From Bacteroidales bacterium (lineage in GTDB: Bacteria > Bacteroidota > Bacteroidia > Bacteroidales > UBA3824): DNA of 64,000 nt. The position numbers and the translations under genes are program-made. The stretch lies in contig JAEERW010000009.1 of assembly GCA_016286055.1 (NCBI GenBank), positions 92,592-156,591 on the forward strand, read 5' to 3'. This document shows, piece after piece, positions 1 through 9,060 of this stretch (positions are counted from its first letter, which is position 1; every line of letters starts with the position of its first letter). Below the pieces are notes generated by a model that was not told the DNA's origin, did no database searches, and saw nothing but the letters and a program-made list of their open reading frames with translations.

Positions 1-1
1 C

Positions 2-2446
2 GCCGAAGACGAAACTCTGCTCACAAAAATGTCGGTAGAATGCGACACTAGGCAGATTGATGTTTCAGAAACCGAAGAGTATATCCGCCAGAAACCTGTG
101 CGGTCGGTATTCGGCATTGCCATTCACGCCCGTGTATACAACAGCGTTGACCCCGTAAAAAACAACGAACGCAGGGCAAAAATACAAAAAAAAATCGACG
201 AAAAAAACGATTTGCTTAGAATAGAGCACGAAAACAAATTATCAAAGCTCAGAACCCGCGCCCGTTTTTACCCAAAAGACAGCCGCAAATACAATAAATA
301 CATCGAAAAATCAAAGCGTCTACGCGACAAGGGTTATTCTGAAAAAACAAAAAAGTTTTGCCTTCCTATTTTTATACAAAACATTGGCGAAGAGCCTGTT
401 AAGTACAATCCGGTAATGTCGGCAAAATCGGCAGAGCAGATACGGCTTTATATGTGCAACAAGGGCTTTTACGATGCCAAAGTTGAATACACCGAAAAAA
501 CCAAGCACCGCAACACCGAAGTTACATACAAAATCACCGCAGGCACTCCCATCACCATCAACAACGTATCGTACAACATTCAAGAAGACACTCTTCGCAA
601 ATATGTACTCACCGACACTTTGTCGCGGTTGTTTGCCTTAGGAAGCAACCTCGATGCCGATGTACTTCGTACTGAATCTGAACGCATTACAGCCCATCTT
701 AAAAACAATGGCTACTACTCGTTTGCCAAAAACTACATCACTTACCAAATCGACACAATTGGCAAAGATCACAAAGCCGACCTTACTGTCACCATCGAAC
801 CTATAACACTCGACAACGGTCGCACCATCGACCACCGCCGTTCCTACATTTCGCAGGTGGCTGTATTCCCTAATCACAACGGTAAGCAAGCCCTCACCGA
901 TGGCGATGACTATTACAACGATACCGATACCACTTTGCACAATTTCAAAGGAAGCCCGATATATTTTGTAAGTCACGGAGGAAGAGATGTTAAACCCGAC
1001 GTAGTGGCAAACGAAGTATTTGTGCGTCCTGGCAGCCTTTATCGTCAAAACGACGTCACCAACACATACCGCCACCTTTCAACGTTCAATATGTACAAGA
1101 TGGTAAACATTGAATTTTCACCCGCACCAGCCCGTGATTCGCTCAACTGCAATATCTTTCTCACCAACAATATGTTGCAGGCGTATATATTTGAAATCGG
1201 CGGCACAAACTCGTCGGGAAACCTCGGTGCGGCATCCTCGCTCACATACCAGCACAAAAATATTTTTCACGGTGCCGAAACCTTCGACATGAAAGCGTCA
1301 GTGGCGCTCGAAAGTCAAAACAACCTCAGCAAAGAGCAGCTCAAGCTCAACCTCAACACCCAAGAATACGGGTTGGAGGCAAGGCTATATTTCCCACGTC
1401 TGTTGTTATTCAAGTTTCTGCGCGATTTTTTCCGCGACAACACACCGAGAACTTACTTTTCGGCAGGTATCAACTACCGATTGCGTCCCGACTATACCCG
1501 TTCAATGGTAAACGTCAACTTATATTACCAATGGCAAGTGGGCAACTACTACACACACACTTTCACACCATTGCGCCTAAGCTCGATACATATTTCCAAC
1601 ACCGACAGCACTTTTATGCGTTGGCTCGAAAAACTATACATCAAAGATTCGTACCAAGACCATTTTATTCTTGGCAGCACTTACAGCATAACATTCAACA
1701 ACCAAAGCAGCGGCAAACGAAACTACGATTACCTAAAGCTCAATATCAGCTGGGCTGGCAACCTTTTGCAACTTGCCAACAAAAAATTTAAAACTGAGCA
1801 AAACGACGAAGGCGCATACACAGTGCCATTAGTCAACACCATGTACGCCCAGTTTTTTAAAACCGACATCGACTACCGGCATTACCTCAAAACTTCTGAA
1901 ACCACCACAATGGCGTTACGAGGATATTTGGGCGTAGGACTTCCCTATGGCAACAGCTCATCAATGCCCTTTACCGAGCAATACTTCTCTGGCGGTGCCA
2001 ACAGCCTAAGGGCATGGCAGATAAGGAGCGTAGGTCCTGGTTGTTACTCTGTAAAACAGGATGCCGAAACCGAATTGCAAAAGCAGTTTCCAAATATGAC
2101 CTCCGACATGAAAATCGAAGCAAACCTTGAATACCGTTTCAAAGTGTTCTGGGTGATAGAAGGCGCATGGTTTGTAGACGCAGGCAACATCTGGAGCATC
2201 AATGCCGACGACCGCCGTACGGGTGGCGATTTTGACTTCAAGCGTTTTTACAAAGAGATAGCAGTTGGCTCAGGATTGGGACTAAGGCTCGATTTCGACT
2301 TCTTCATTTTCCGCACAGATTTCGGGCTCAAGCTCCACGACCCATCGCTTCCCGAAGGTAGCCGCTGGATTATGAAAGACGATAGCAGATTTATGCTCCG
2401 CAAAAGCAACTGGGCATTCTGCTTAGGTATCGGATATCCGTTCTGA
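2..2446 (+). CDS. Omp85/TamA-like outer-membrane assembly protein (TamL type), 5' partial
   Basis: Member of the BamA/TamA family that inserts proteins into the outer membrane. The reading frame is open to the left edge, so the true start and the signal peptide or lipobox lie outside the window; the first internal ATG is at 29. The N-terminal part has the stretch 'YIRQKP' typical of Bacteroidota TamL proteins, then POTRA-like segments (roughly residues 125-260 counted from 29). The second half is a D15-type 16-strand barrel rich in alternating aromatic residues, ending in a C-terminal Phe (GIGYPF), the usual outer-membrane beta signal. The barrel has the conserved 'FSGGANSLRAW' loop motif of Omp85 proteins, seen near 1987-2020. 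In Bacteroidota TamL works with a TamB-like protein; no tamB is visible here. Family call is firm; TamL versus another Omp85 paralogue is inference. Confidence 0.88.
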   Translation, partial: AEDETLLTKMSVECDTRQIDVSETEEYIRQKPVRSVFGIAIHARVYNSVDPVKNNERRAKIQKKIDEKNDLLRIEHENKLSKLRTRARFYPKDSRKYNKYIEKSKRLRDKGYSEKTKKFCLPIFIQNIGEEPVKYNPVMSAKSAEQIRLYMCNKGFYDAKVEYTEKTKHRNTEVTYKITAGTPITINNVSYNIQEDTLRKYVLTDTLSRLFALGSNLDADVLRTESERITAHLKNNGYYSFAKNYITYQIDTIGKDHKADLTVTIEPITLDNGRTIDHRRSYISQVAVFPNHNGKQALTDGDDYYNDTDTTLHNFKGSPIYFVSHGGRDVKPDVVANEVFVRPGSLYRQNDVTNTYRHLSTFNMYKMVNIEFSPAPARDSLNCNIFLTNNMLQAYIFEIGGTNSSGNLGAASSLTYQHKNIFHGAETFDMKASVALESQNNLSKEQLKLNLNTQEYGLEARLYFPRLLLFKFLRDFFRDNTPRTYFSAGINYRLRPDYTRSMVNVNLYYQWQVGNYYTHTFTPLRLSSIHISNTDSTFMRWLEKLYIKDSYQDHFILGSTYSITFNNQSSGKRNYDYLKLNISWAGNLLQLANKKFKTEQNDEGAYTVPLVNTMYAQFFKTDIDYRHYLKTSETTTMALRGYLGVGLPYGNSSSMPFTEQYFSGGANSLRAWQIRSVGPGCYSVKQDAETELQKQFPNMTSDMKIEANLEYRFKVFWVIEGAWFVDAGNIWSINADDRRTGGDFDFKRFYKEIAVGSGLGLRLDFDFFIFRTDFGLKLHDPSLPEGSRWIMKDDSRFMLRKSNWAFCLGIGYPF

Positions 2447-2522
2447 TGGTGCCAGCACCATCAGCCTCCCACACATACGTGTACGGGGGTTATAGAAATG
2501 CCGTCTTCCAGACGGGGGGAGG
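2444..2522. repeat. Cluster of nested inverted repeats after the Omp85 gene
   Basis: A perfect 8-bp hairpin (arms 2444-2451 and 2456-2463) begins on the stop codon of the Omp85 gene. Immediately after it, CCTCCC at 2465-2470 can pair with GGGAGG at 2517-2522, enclosing a small ACAC/GTGT hairpin (2471-2482) and a 6-bp hairpin CCGTCT/AGACGG (2501-2515). The result is a branched fold. No T-run follows directly, so it is not a canonical intrinsic terminator. It may serve as a terminator or mRNA 3' stabiliser, or be a dispersed palindromic element. Confidence 0.5.
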
Positions 2523-2534
2523 ATAGTAAAAAAG

Positions 2535-2565
2535 TTTGGATATAGTTATAATATTAGTAATTTTG
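2535..2565 (+). promoter_or_regulatory. Bacteroidota-type promoter of ksgA
   Basis: TTTG at 2535-2538, a 19-bp spacer, then TAATTTTG at 2558-2565, matching the Bacteroidota -33/-7 consensus exactly. It lies 20 bp before the ksgA ATG, so the leader is very short. Confidence 0.75.
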
Positions 2566-2585
2566 CAATCAATAAAAAATTATAT

Positions 2586-3368
2586 ATGGACGTAAAACCC
2601 AAGAAAAACCTCGGACAGCATTTTCTCACCGATTTGAATATAGCCAAACGCATAGCCGACAGCATCGACTACACACACCAAGAAGAATCTAAGCCGGTAT
2701 GCTTAGAGATAGGTCCTGGCATGGGCGTGCTGACACAATTTTTGGCAAACCGCAATGATATCGACCTGAGTGTAATAGAGATAGACCGCGAAAGTGTAGA
2801 ATACCTTGTTACACATTTTCCTCAACTATATCAGCAAGATAAAATTATAGGCGGCGATTTTCTCAAAGCCAACCTCAACGAACTCTTGCCCCAAGGTTTT
2901 CCAATAATCTGCGGCAACTTCCCTTACAACATATCGAGCCAGATTTTTTTTAAAATACTCGACCACAAAGATGAAGTACGCCAAGTGGTATGCATGCTTC
3001 AGCGCGAAGTGGCCGTACGCATAGCCAACAAGCCAGGCACAAAAGAATACGGCATACTCAGCGTATTTTTGCAAGCCTATTACAACATCGAATACCTCTT
3101 CGGCGTAGACAGCAGCAAGTTTAACCCTCCGCCCAAAGTGCAGAGCGCGGTAATACGTCTCAAACGCAACGGTTTGAAAACCCTTCCATGCGATGAAGCT
3201 CTATTCCGCCGCATTGTAAAAGAGTCGTTCGGAATGCGCCGCAAGATGCTGCGAAACTCTCTCGCAAAATATTTAAACGGCAGTGCCACACAAGAGCGAT
3301 TTCTCACATTACGCCCCGAACAATTGTCGGTAGAAGACTTTGTGGAACTCACCAACTCATTATCGTAA
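2586..3368 (+). CDS. rsmA: 16S rRNA (adenine1518-N6/adenine1519-N6)-dimethyltransferase KsgA
   Basis: Dimethylates two adjacent adenines in the 3' helix of 16S rRNA using S-adenosylmethionine, a late 30S assembly step in the cytoplasm. At 260 residues it has the normal family length. Visible motifs are the N-terminal KKNLGQHFL signature, the SAM-binding EIGPGMGVLT loop (about residues 41-50), and the catalytic motif IV as GNFPYN, a common NLPY variant (about residues 113-118). The C-terminal helical domain with FGMRRKMLRNSL is also present. It has its own promoter 20 bp upstream, and rsfS, another ribosome-linked gene, follows after 99 bp with a separate promoter element. Confidence 0.97.
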   Translation: MDVKPKKNLGQHFLTDLNIAKRIADSIDYTHQEESKPVCLEIGPGMGVLTQFLANRNDIDLSVIEIDRESVEYLVTHFPQLYQQDKIIGGDFLKANLNELLPQGFPIICGNFPYNISSQIFFKILDHKDEVRQVVCMLQREVAVRIANKPGTKEYGILSVFLQAYYNIEYLFGVDSSKFNPPPKVQSAVIRLKRNGLKTLPCDEALFRRIVKESFGMRRKMLRNSLAKYLNGSATQERFLTLRPEQLSVEDFVELTNSLS

Positions 3369-3408
3369 ATATTTTCAATCATTGCTTTTATAATTTAATT
3401 AAAAAACG

Positions 3409-3416
3409 TATATTTG
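3409..3416 (+). promoter_or_regulatory. -7 element upstream of rsfS
   Basis: TATATTTG matches TAnnTTTG. The expected -33 position holds only TTTT (3386-3389, 19 bp away). A start here would put any ATG upstream of about 3420 outside the transcript, which supports the rsfS start at 3468. Confidence 0.55.
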
Positions 3417-3467
3417 CAGTTTGAAAACAAAGACTCAATTTTGAGTCCACATATTTTAAATTACAAA

Positions 3468-3857
3468 ATGGCGAAAAAACATACAGAGATAACAAGCGAA
3501 GTACTTGCCGACATAGCTGTGGCGGCGATAAAAGAGAAAAAAGGACAAAAGATTGTTAAATTAGATATGAGGCAGACAGCTGGTAGCATCTGCGACTTTT
3601 TTGTGATAGGCGAAGCCGACAATCCACGTCAAGTGTTAGCCATTGCCGACGAAGTTGACGACTATCTTCGCGAAAACGCTGGAGAAAAGCCTGTTCATAT
3701 ACACGGTCGCGAAAATGCGCAATGGATTCTCTTAGACTACATTAACGTAGTAGTTCACATATTCCTATCCGAGGCAAGAGAATTTTACCGTCTCGAAAGC
3801 CTATGGGCTGATGCTCCACGCACCGACTATCCCGACGAACAGATAATTTCAAAATAA
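3468..3857 (+). CDS. rsfS: Ribosomal silencing factor RsfS
   Basis: RsfS (Iojap/YbeB family) binds ribosomal protein uL14 and blocks joining of the 50S and 30S subunits when nutrients are short. The 129-residue product has the family core: the SICDFFVIGEADN segment, the 'VHIHGRENAQWILLDY' region (family pattern EG...W.LlDyg.vvvHiF) and VVVHIF followed by REFYRLESLW. I chose the ATG at 3468 because a -7 promoter element overlaps the longer frame that opens at 3414, and because the homologous region begins at once after MAKKHTEI. ftsH follows 32 bp downstream, an arrangement seen in many Bacteroidales. Confidence 0.95.
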   Translation: MAKKHTEITSEVLADIAVAAIKEKKGQKIVKLDMRQTAGSICDFFVIGEADNPRQVLAIADEVDDYLRENAGEKPVHIHGRENAQWILLDYINVVVHIFLSEAREFYRLESLWADAPRTDYPDEQIISK

Positions 3858-3889
3858 ATAATCATTAGCACACAATTATATTATATAAA

Positions 3890-5929
3890 ATGGAGGAAAA
3901 ACAAACACCCACTCCCCCGCCGTTTCGCCCCAACAGACCGAACAACGGCAAGAACAACGCCATATTTTGGATATTTGCAATAGCCACGCTATGCATTATA
4001 ATGTTCCAGTTTTACAATCCTGCAGGTTCGCCGCAGACAATCTACTGGGAAGACATGAAAACCATGCTCCTCAACCACGACATCAAGCGCATTGTGGTGG
4101 TAAACAAGGAGAAGGCACACATTATATTAAAAGAAGATGTTTACAACACCGACAAATACAAATACCTGCGCGAAAAGAAAATTCCATTAAACGGACCGCA
4201 CTTCTACTACCAAATTTCATCGCCAGAAGAATTTGGAACAAGGCTTGCCGAAGCGCAGAAAGATTTCCCCGAAAACGAAAGAATTGTATTTGAGAGCGAC
4301 AGCCGTCCCGACTATATTAGCGACATAATTGGCTGGGTTTTACCACTTTTGATAATTGTGGGAATATGGATTTTCATGTTCCGCAGAATTGGAGGAGGCG
4401 CTGGCGGAGGCATCTTCAGCATGGGAAAATCACGTGCCAAAATGTTCGACAAAGGCGAAACTATGTCGAAGATAACATTTGCCGACGTGGCAGGCTTAAA
4501 AGAAGCCAAAACCGAAGTTACCGAGATTGTTGACTTCCTTAAAAATCCACAGAAATACACACGCTTAGGAGGCAAGATACCCAAGGGTGCATTGCTCGTA
4601 GGCCCTCCCGGCACAGGTAAAACATTGTTAGCCAAAGCAGTGGCAGGCGAAGCCGACGTTCCATTTTTCTCAATGTCGGGTAGCGACTTTGTGGAGATGT
4701 TTGTGGGCGTAGGTGCCTCACGAGTAAGAGACCTCTTTGCACAGGCAAAACAGAAAGCACCTTGCATCATTTTCATCGACGAAATCGACGCTATTGGACG
4801 CGCACGTGGCAACAGCCTAAGTTTCCACAGCAACGATGAACGCGAAAGCACTCTCAACCAGCTGCTTACCGAGATGGACGGTTTTGAAACCAACAACGGA
4901 ATCATTATGATAGCCGCCACCAACCGTGCCGACGTGTTAGACCCCGCATTGATGCGTGCTGGACGATTCGACCGCCAGATAATCATCGACCTCCCCGACC
5001 TCAACGAGCGTGGAGAGATATTTGGTGTTCACCTCAAACCTTTGAAAACCGACCCAGAACTCGATGTAAACCTTTTGGCGAAACAGACACCGGGATTCTC
5101 AGGAGCCGACATTGCCAACGTGTGCAACGAGGCAGCACTCATTGCAGCCCGCAACAACCGCGAAACCGTTGGCCGTCAAGACTTTTTAGACGCCGTTGAC
5201 CGCATAATCGGCGGTCTCGAAAAGAAAAACAAGATAATCACCGAGCAGGAAAAACGCACCATAGCATTCCACGAGGCAGGACACGCCACAGTATCATGGT
5301 TGCTCGAAAACGCACAGCCGCTCATCAAGGTAACAATCGTTCCCCGTGGCAAAGCACTAGGAGCAGCATGGTATCTACCCGAAGAACGCCAAATCACCAC
5401 CAAAGAGCAGATGCTCGACGAAATGTGCGCACTTGTGGCAGGTCGTGCATCCGAAGAAATCAACTTTGGAAAAATCTCAACCGGTGCACTCAACGACCTT
5501 GAACGTGTTACCAAATACGCCTACGCTATGGTTTCGGTATACGGCATGAGCAGCAAGGTGGGCAACATTAGTTTCTACAATGCCAACAACGGCGACTACT
5601 CATTCCAGAAACCTTACAGCGAAAAAACCGCCGAAGTTATCGACGAAGAAGCCAAAGAACTTGTAGACAAAGTATACACACGAGCCAAAGAGATCATCAA
5701 CGAGCACATCGAAGGGCTTAAACAATTGGCACAGCTGCTGTTGGAACGAGAGGTAATCTTCACCGAAGACGTTGAACGCATATTCGGCAAACGCAAATTT
5801 GCCAACAAACGTCAGGAAGAGGCTCTATACGGCATACAGAAAGAGCGACAAGAAATTGAGGAAGACACATCGTCGAAACAAGACCCCGACGAAGACGACA
5901 CTCCTCCCCCTTCGGCACAAACCTTATAG
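3890..5929 (+). CDS. ftsH: ATP-dependent zinc metalloprotease FtsH
   Basis: Membrane-anchored AAA+ protease that degrades unassembled membrane proteins and short-lived regulators. Order along 679 residues: proline-rich cytoplasmic N-terminus, TM helix about 24-41, periplasmic domain about 42-140, TM helix about 145-165, then the AAA module with Walker A GPPGTGKT (238-245), Walker B FIDEID, and the second region of homology with RAGRFDRQI. The peptidase domain has the zinc motif HEAGH at 461-465. The C-terminal tail is acidic and proline-rich, ending in PPPSAQTL, as is common in Bacteroidota FtsH. It lies between rsfS and the DUF2007-repeat/cdsA genes, all co-directional, so FtsH probably shares transcripts with phospholipid synthesis genes. 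Confidence 0.97.
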   Translation: MEEKQTPTPPPFRPNRPNNGKNNAIFWIFAIATLCIIMFQFYNPAGSPQTIYWEDMKTMLLNHDIKRIVVVNKEKAHIILKEDVYNTDKYKYLREKKIPLNGPHFYYQISSPEEFGTRLAEAQKDFPENERIVFESDSRPDYISDIIGWVLPLLIIVGIWIFMFRRIGGGAGGGIFSMGKSRAKMFDKGETMSKITFADVAGLKEAKTEVTEIVDFLKNPQKYTRLGGKIPKGALLVGPPGTGKTLLAKAVAGEADVPFFSMSGSDFVEMFVGVGASRVRDLFAQAKQKAPCIIFIDEIDAIGRARGNSLSFHSNDERESTLNQLLTEMDGFETNNGIIMIAATNRADVLDPALMRAGRFDRQIIIDLPDLNERGEIFGVHLKPLKTDPELDVNLLAKQTPGFSGADIANVCNEAALIAARNNRETVGRQDFLDAVDRIIGGLEKKNKIITEQEKRTIAFHEAGHATVSWLLENAQPLIKVTIVPRGKALGAAWYLPEERQITTKEQMLDEMCALVAGRASEEINFGKISTGALNDLERVTKYAYAMVSVYGMSSKVGNISFYNANNGDYSFQKPYSEKTAEVIDEEAKELVDKVYTRAKEIINEHIEGLKQLAQLLLEREVIFTEDVERIFGKRKFANKRQEEALYGIQKERQEIEEDTSSKQDPDEDDTPPPSAQTL

Positions 5930-5980
5930 ACAATTATACGTTAAACAATGCATAATTCGTAACTCTTAAATGGTAATATT

Positions 5981-6934
5981 ATGGAAGATTGGGTAAAACT
6001 TGAATCATTCGACCGACCTCATCAGGCGGAGATTCGTAAAACTATATTAGAGCAGAACAATATCAACGCAGTGGTAATCAACGCCAAAGACAGTCTTTTC
6101 CTTATCGGCGAATACGAGCTATATGTAAGGAAAGAAGACGAAAAAATGGCGCACGCCATAATTGAAGAGTTTCACGGGCTCACAAAAGTGGATTCGTTTA
6201 TATTATCTAAACCGCTTGAAAACCTGCGCGACATACTTCTGCAAAACGGCATAAAGGCTGAAATCAAAAAATGCAGCAACCCCCGTTACGTACTCAACAA
6301 CTACGAGTTGTTTGTGCCTACAGAAAAAATTGACGAAACATTGCCATTCATCAACGGCGAGAAACTCGAAGGCTGGAGCCTATTGGAAACCTGCCTGCGC
6401 ACTCGTCAAACAAGATTCAGAGTAGAGTTGCTCGACGAAAAACACATTCCTTCCATAGTCATCAAAAAACGCGATGAGCAGTACATGAAGGCCGAGATCG
6501 ACATCTATGTAAAAACAGCCGACCTAGAAAATGCACGTCAAACGCTCTCCGACCTTATCGGATGGATTAAGATAAACGACTATTCTATGCTCCACCGCGC
6601 AGAAATACGCGAAAACTTATTAGGAAAATACAACATCCGTTCTATCATAGTCAACAACAATGGCAAATACGAGCTTTATGTTGAATGCAGCAACGAAGAA
6701 AAAGCCATCTCCATCATCAACGAAAGAAAAGAGTGGAAAAATGCTGCAACCTACAATTCGCAAATCAAAGCCGACTACGCCATGGCTATACTCGAAAAAG
6801 CTGGAATTGAAGCAGTTACTATCACAAGATTAGACCGAGATTTTATGTTCGACGTTGACCTCTATGTAGACGAAATCAACTACGATTCTGCCGTAGAAAT
6901 ATTAACCAACATTAACGAAAGTGAAAAAGAGTAA
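5981..6934 (+). CDS. Protein of five tandem DUF2007-like repeats
   Basis: A 317-residue protein between ftsH and cdsA. In many Bacteroidales this slot holds a single short DUF2007 protein ('putative signal transducing protein'). Here I can read five diverged copies of one roughly 62-residue unit, at about 1-67, 68-132, 133-197, 198-255 and 256-317. Each begins with an aromatic/hydrophobic strand (WVKLESF, GWIKINDYS, EWKNAATYN), then a helix with an A-E-I or L-R-D pattern, a 'gI.aviv' strand, an 'YELYV'-like strand and a closing helix. There is no signal peptide or membrane helix. It overlaps cdsA by 14 bp, so the two are translationally linked. The family function is not established; the domain resembles small alpha-beta regulatory or ligand-sensing units. 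Confidence 0.8.
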   Translation: MEDWVKLESFDRPHQAEIRKTILEQNNINAVVINAKDSLFLIGEYELYVRKEDEKMAHAIIEEFHGLTKVDSFILSKPLENLRDILLQNGIKAEIKKCSNPRYVLNNYELFVPTEKIDETLPFINGEKLEGWSLLETCLRTRQTRFRVELLDEKHIPSIVIKKRDEQYMKAEIDIYVKTADLENARQTLSDLIGWIKINDYSMLHRAEIRENLLGKYNIRSIIVNNNGKYELYVECSNEEKAISIINERKEWKNAATYNSQIKADYAMAILEKAGIEAVTITRLDRDFMFDVDLYVDEINYDSAVEILTNINESEKE

Positions 6935-7742
6935 CCTTCTTTCGAGAATAATAACAGGTGCGCTGTTTTTGGCGTTGGTAATAGCATCGGCTACAATTAG
7001 CAGATGGTTGTTTTTAATAGTGTTTGGATTTTTTACCGTAACAGGAGTATTAGAATACTACCGTATATGCAAAGCAAAAGGATACACTCCACAAACTGTT
7101 ACGGGCGTGGTTCTTGCCTTATTGCTCTTTTCTGCATTATTTTTTATTGCAGGCGGAAACATCCCGGCAAAATACATTGTGCTTGTAGCCACTGCATTTT
7201 GTCTTGTACCAGTAATCGAAATCTACCGAAAAAAAGACACCCCAATCGACAATTGGGCAAACACGATACTCGGCATCCTTTACACTGCGCTACCATTGGG
7301 GCTCCTAAGCAATTTGCTGTACCTTCCTGGCACCCACGAACCCGACGGGAAGGTTTTACTATGTTTCTTCATCTTTATCTGGGTGGCAGATACTGGAGCT
7401 TACTGCGCAGGCACACTCTTTGGTAAGCACAAACTCATACCACGAATCTCGCCAAAAAAATCAGTAGAAGGTCTTGTAGGCGGAATAATTCTTACTATTG
7501 CCGCAGCTTTTCCCGTATACTATTTGGCTGGAATCTACTCTCTACCCCAATGGTTGCTCATTGCTGCCGTTTGCGTAACATTCGCAGTACTTGGCGACTT
7601 GGCTGAATCTATGATTAAACGCAACGCCGGAATTAAAGACTCTGGCACTCTCCTACCTGGTCACGGCGGTGTGTTAGACCGCTTCGACAGTGCCCTTTTA
7701 GCAGCAATTCCTGTCTACGCCTGCACTTTATTAATGGAATAA
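6921..7742 (+). CDS. cdsA: Phosphatidate cytidylyltransferase CdsA
   Basis: Makes CDP-diacylglycerol from phosphatidic acid and CTP, the branch-point precursor of bacterial phospholipids, in the inner membrane. The 273-residue protein has about eight hydrophobic segments and the full CDS signature near the C-terminus: SMIKRNAGIKDSG followed by PGHGGVLDRFD. The start is a GTG at 6921 that overlaps the preceding gene by 14 bp; the peptide from it (MKKSNLLSRIITG) matches the usual N-terminus of the family, and no closer ATG fits. psd follows after 12 bp, giving consecutive steps of phosphatidylethanolamine synthesis, although a phosphatidylserine synthase is not seen in the window. Confidence 0.95.
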   Translation: MKKSNLLSRIITGALFLALVIASATISRWLFLIVFGFFTVTGVLEYYRICKAKGYTPQTVTGVVLALLLFSALFFIAGGNIPAKYIVLVATAFCLVPVIEIYRKKDTPIDNWANTILGILYTALPLGLLSNLLYLPGTHEPDGKVLLCFFIFIWVADTGAYCAGTLFGKHKLIPRISPKKSVEGLVGGIILTIAAAFPVYYLAGIYSLPQWLLIAAVCVTFAVLGDLAESMIKRNAGIKDSGTLLPGHGGVLDRFDSALLAAIPVYACTLLME

Positions 7743-7754
7743 ACTAAACACATT

Positions 7755-8429
7755 ATGATACACAAAGAAGGATACATAACCATTTTAATAGTAGTATTAT
7801 TTATAATCTTAGTCAATTGGCTATACTTCCACTTTTTTGGCGAATACAAGATTCCGGGATACCTATTGCAACTCGGTTCGCTATTTTTGCTATTTTTGGT
7901 GCTGCAGTTTTTCCGCGACCCAAAACGACATGTGGTTGAGAATCCATACGTTATCCTCTCCCCTGCCGATGGCGAAGTGGTGGCAATAGAAGAAGTGGAA
8001 GAACCAGAATATTTCAAAGACAAACGTATACAAGTTTCGGTATTTATGTCGGTTTGGAACGTTCATTCAAACCGCTGGCCTGTATCGGGCAAGGTGGTAT
8101 ACTTTCGCCATCACGAAGGCAAATACCTTTTGGCGGCACACCCCAAATCATCTACCGACAACGAGCGCACAACCATAGCCGTACGCACCAAAGACAGCAT
8201 CGACATAATGTTCCGCCAGATAGCAGGATTTATGGCACGCCGCATTGTAGCCCCGCTCAACGAAGGCGACACAGCCAAACAAGGTCAGCAGTTCGGATTT
8301 ATAAAATTTGGCTCACGCGCCGACATCTTCCTACCGCTTGGAACCAAAATCCGCGTAAAAATCGGCGACAAAGTGAAAGGAGGATTAGACATCATAGCCG
8401 ATATGCCTGAGAAAGAAAAACAGCAATAG
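7755..8429 (+). CDS. psd: Phosphatidylserine decarboxylase (short type)
   Basis: Decarboxylates phosphatidylserine to phosphatidylethanolamine. This is the short, archaeal/Bacteroidota-type proenzyme of 224 residues. It has two N-terminal hydrophobic segments (about 8-25 and 33-50), the 'SPADGEVV' motif, 'VWNVHSNRWP', and FGSRADIFLP near residue 185-195. By family knowledge the chain self-cleaves at the Gly-Ser of that last motif, and the new N-terminal residue becomes the pyruvoyl cofactor. It lies directly between cdsA and a PAP2-type phosphatase, so the cluster groups lipid head-group enzymes. Confidence 0.94.
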   Translation: MIHKEGYITILIVVLFIILVNWLYFHFFGEYKIPGYLLQLGSLFLLFLVLQFFRDPKRHVVENPYVILSPADGEVVAIEEVEEPEYFKDKRIQVSVFMSVWNVHSNRWPVSGKVVYFRHHEGKYLLAAHPKSSTDNERTTIAVRTKDSIDIMFRQIAGFMARRIVAPLNEGDTAKQGQQFGFIKFGSRADIFLPLGTKIRVKIGDKVKGGLDIIADMPEKEKQQ

Positions 8430-8436
8430 CCCGACA

Positions 8437-9060
8437 ATGGACACAATTCTGCAATTAGACCAAGACATCACCCTTGCCATCAACGGACTAAACTCCGAAG
8501 GCTTCGACACTTTTTTTTATATAGTGTCGAACAAATATACGTGGTTTTGCATTGGGGCGGGATTGTTGTTCTTTTTATTTAGGAAAGCAAAACCTAACTA
8601 CACCACGGCAATAATTTTTCTATTGTTTGCAGCAGTGGCAATATTGTGCGCCGACCAATTGTGCAACCTTGTAAAACATACTGCGCAACGTTTTCGTCCA
8701 TGTTGGGACGAGAGCATAATGGACTCGGTGCATATCGTCAACGGCGATCGTGGCGGCAAATACGGTTTCTTTTCTGCCCACGCAGCCACATTTTTTGCTC
8801 TTGCTTTAATGACTTCACAATACTTTAAAAACAAGTATTATACTATCACCATCTACTTTATAGCCTTGCTTGTATCATATTCGAGAATATACTTAGGACG
8901 ACATTTTCTCGGCGATATTTTCGTAGGCGCAATAGAAGGCACACTAATAGCATGGGGTGTTATGTGGTTTTACCACAAGTTTTTAAACAAGTACAACGCA
9001 AAGCACGGAATAGGCATTACTCAAAACTCAGAAAACAACATACAAGATGGCAGACTTTAA
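8437..9060 (+). CDS. PAP2-superfamily membrane phosphatase
   Basis: A 207-residue integral membrane phosphatase of the PAP2/undecaprenyl-pyrophosphatase BacA-independent type. The three catalytic motifs can be read: KHTAQRFRP (K-x6-R-P), FSAHAA (the PSGH-like motif with Ala-for-Gly change after His), and SRIYLGRHFLGD (S-R-x5-H-x3-D). Five to six hydrophobic segments surround them. Likely substrates are lipid phosphates such as phosphatidic acid, phosphatidylglycerophosphate or undecaprenyl pyrophosphate. Given the cdsA-psd context a phospholipid role is plausible but not proven. It begins 7 bp after psd and overlaps the next gene by 14 bp. Confidence 0.88.
   Translation: MDTILQLDQDITLAINGLNSEGFDTFFYIVSNKYTWFCIGAGLLFFLFRKAKPNYTTAIIFLLFAAVAILCADQLCNLVKHTAQRFRPCWDESIMDSVHIVNGDRGGKYGFFSAHAATFFALALMTSQYFKNKYYTITIYFIALLVSYSRIYLGRHFLGDIFVGAIEGTLIAWGVMWFYHKFLNKYNAKHGIGITQNSENNIQDGRL

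Noticed and set aside
4312..5004. 230-codon frame antisense to ftsH
   Set aside because: It lies wholly inside the certain ftsH gene, has Ser/Ile/Pro-biased composition without any motif, and no promoter or spacing supports it.
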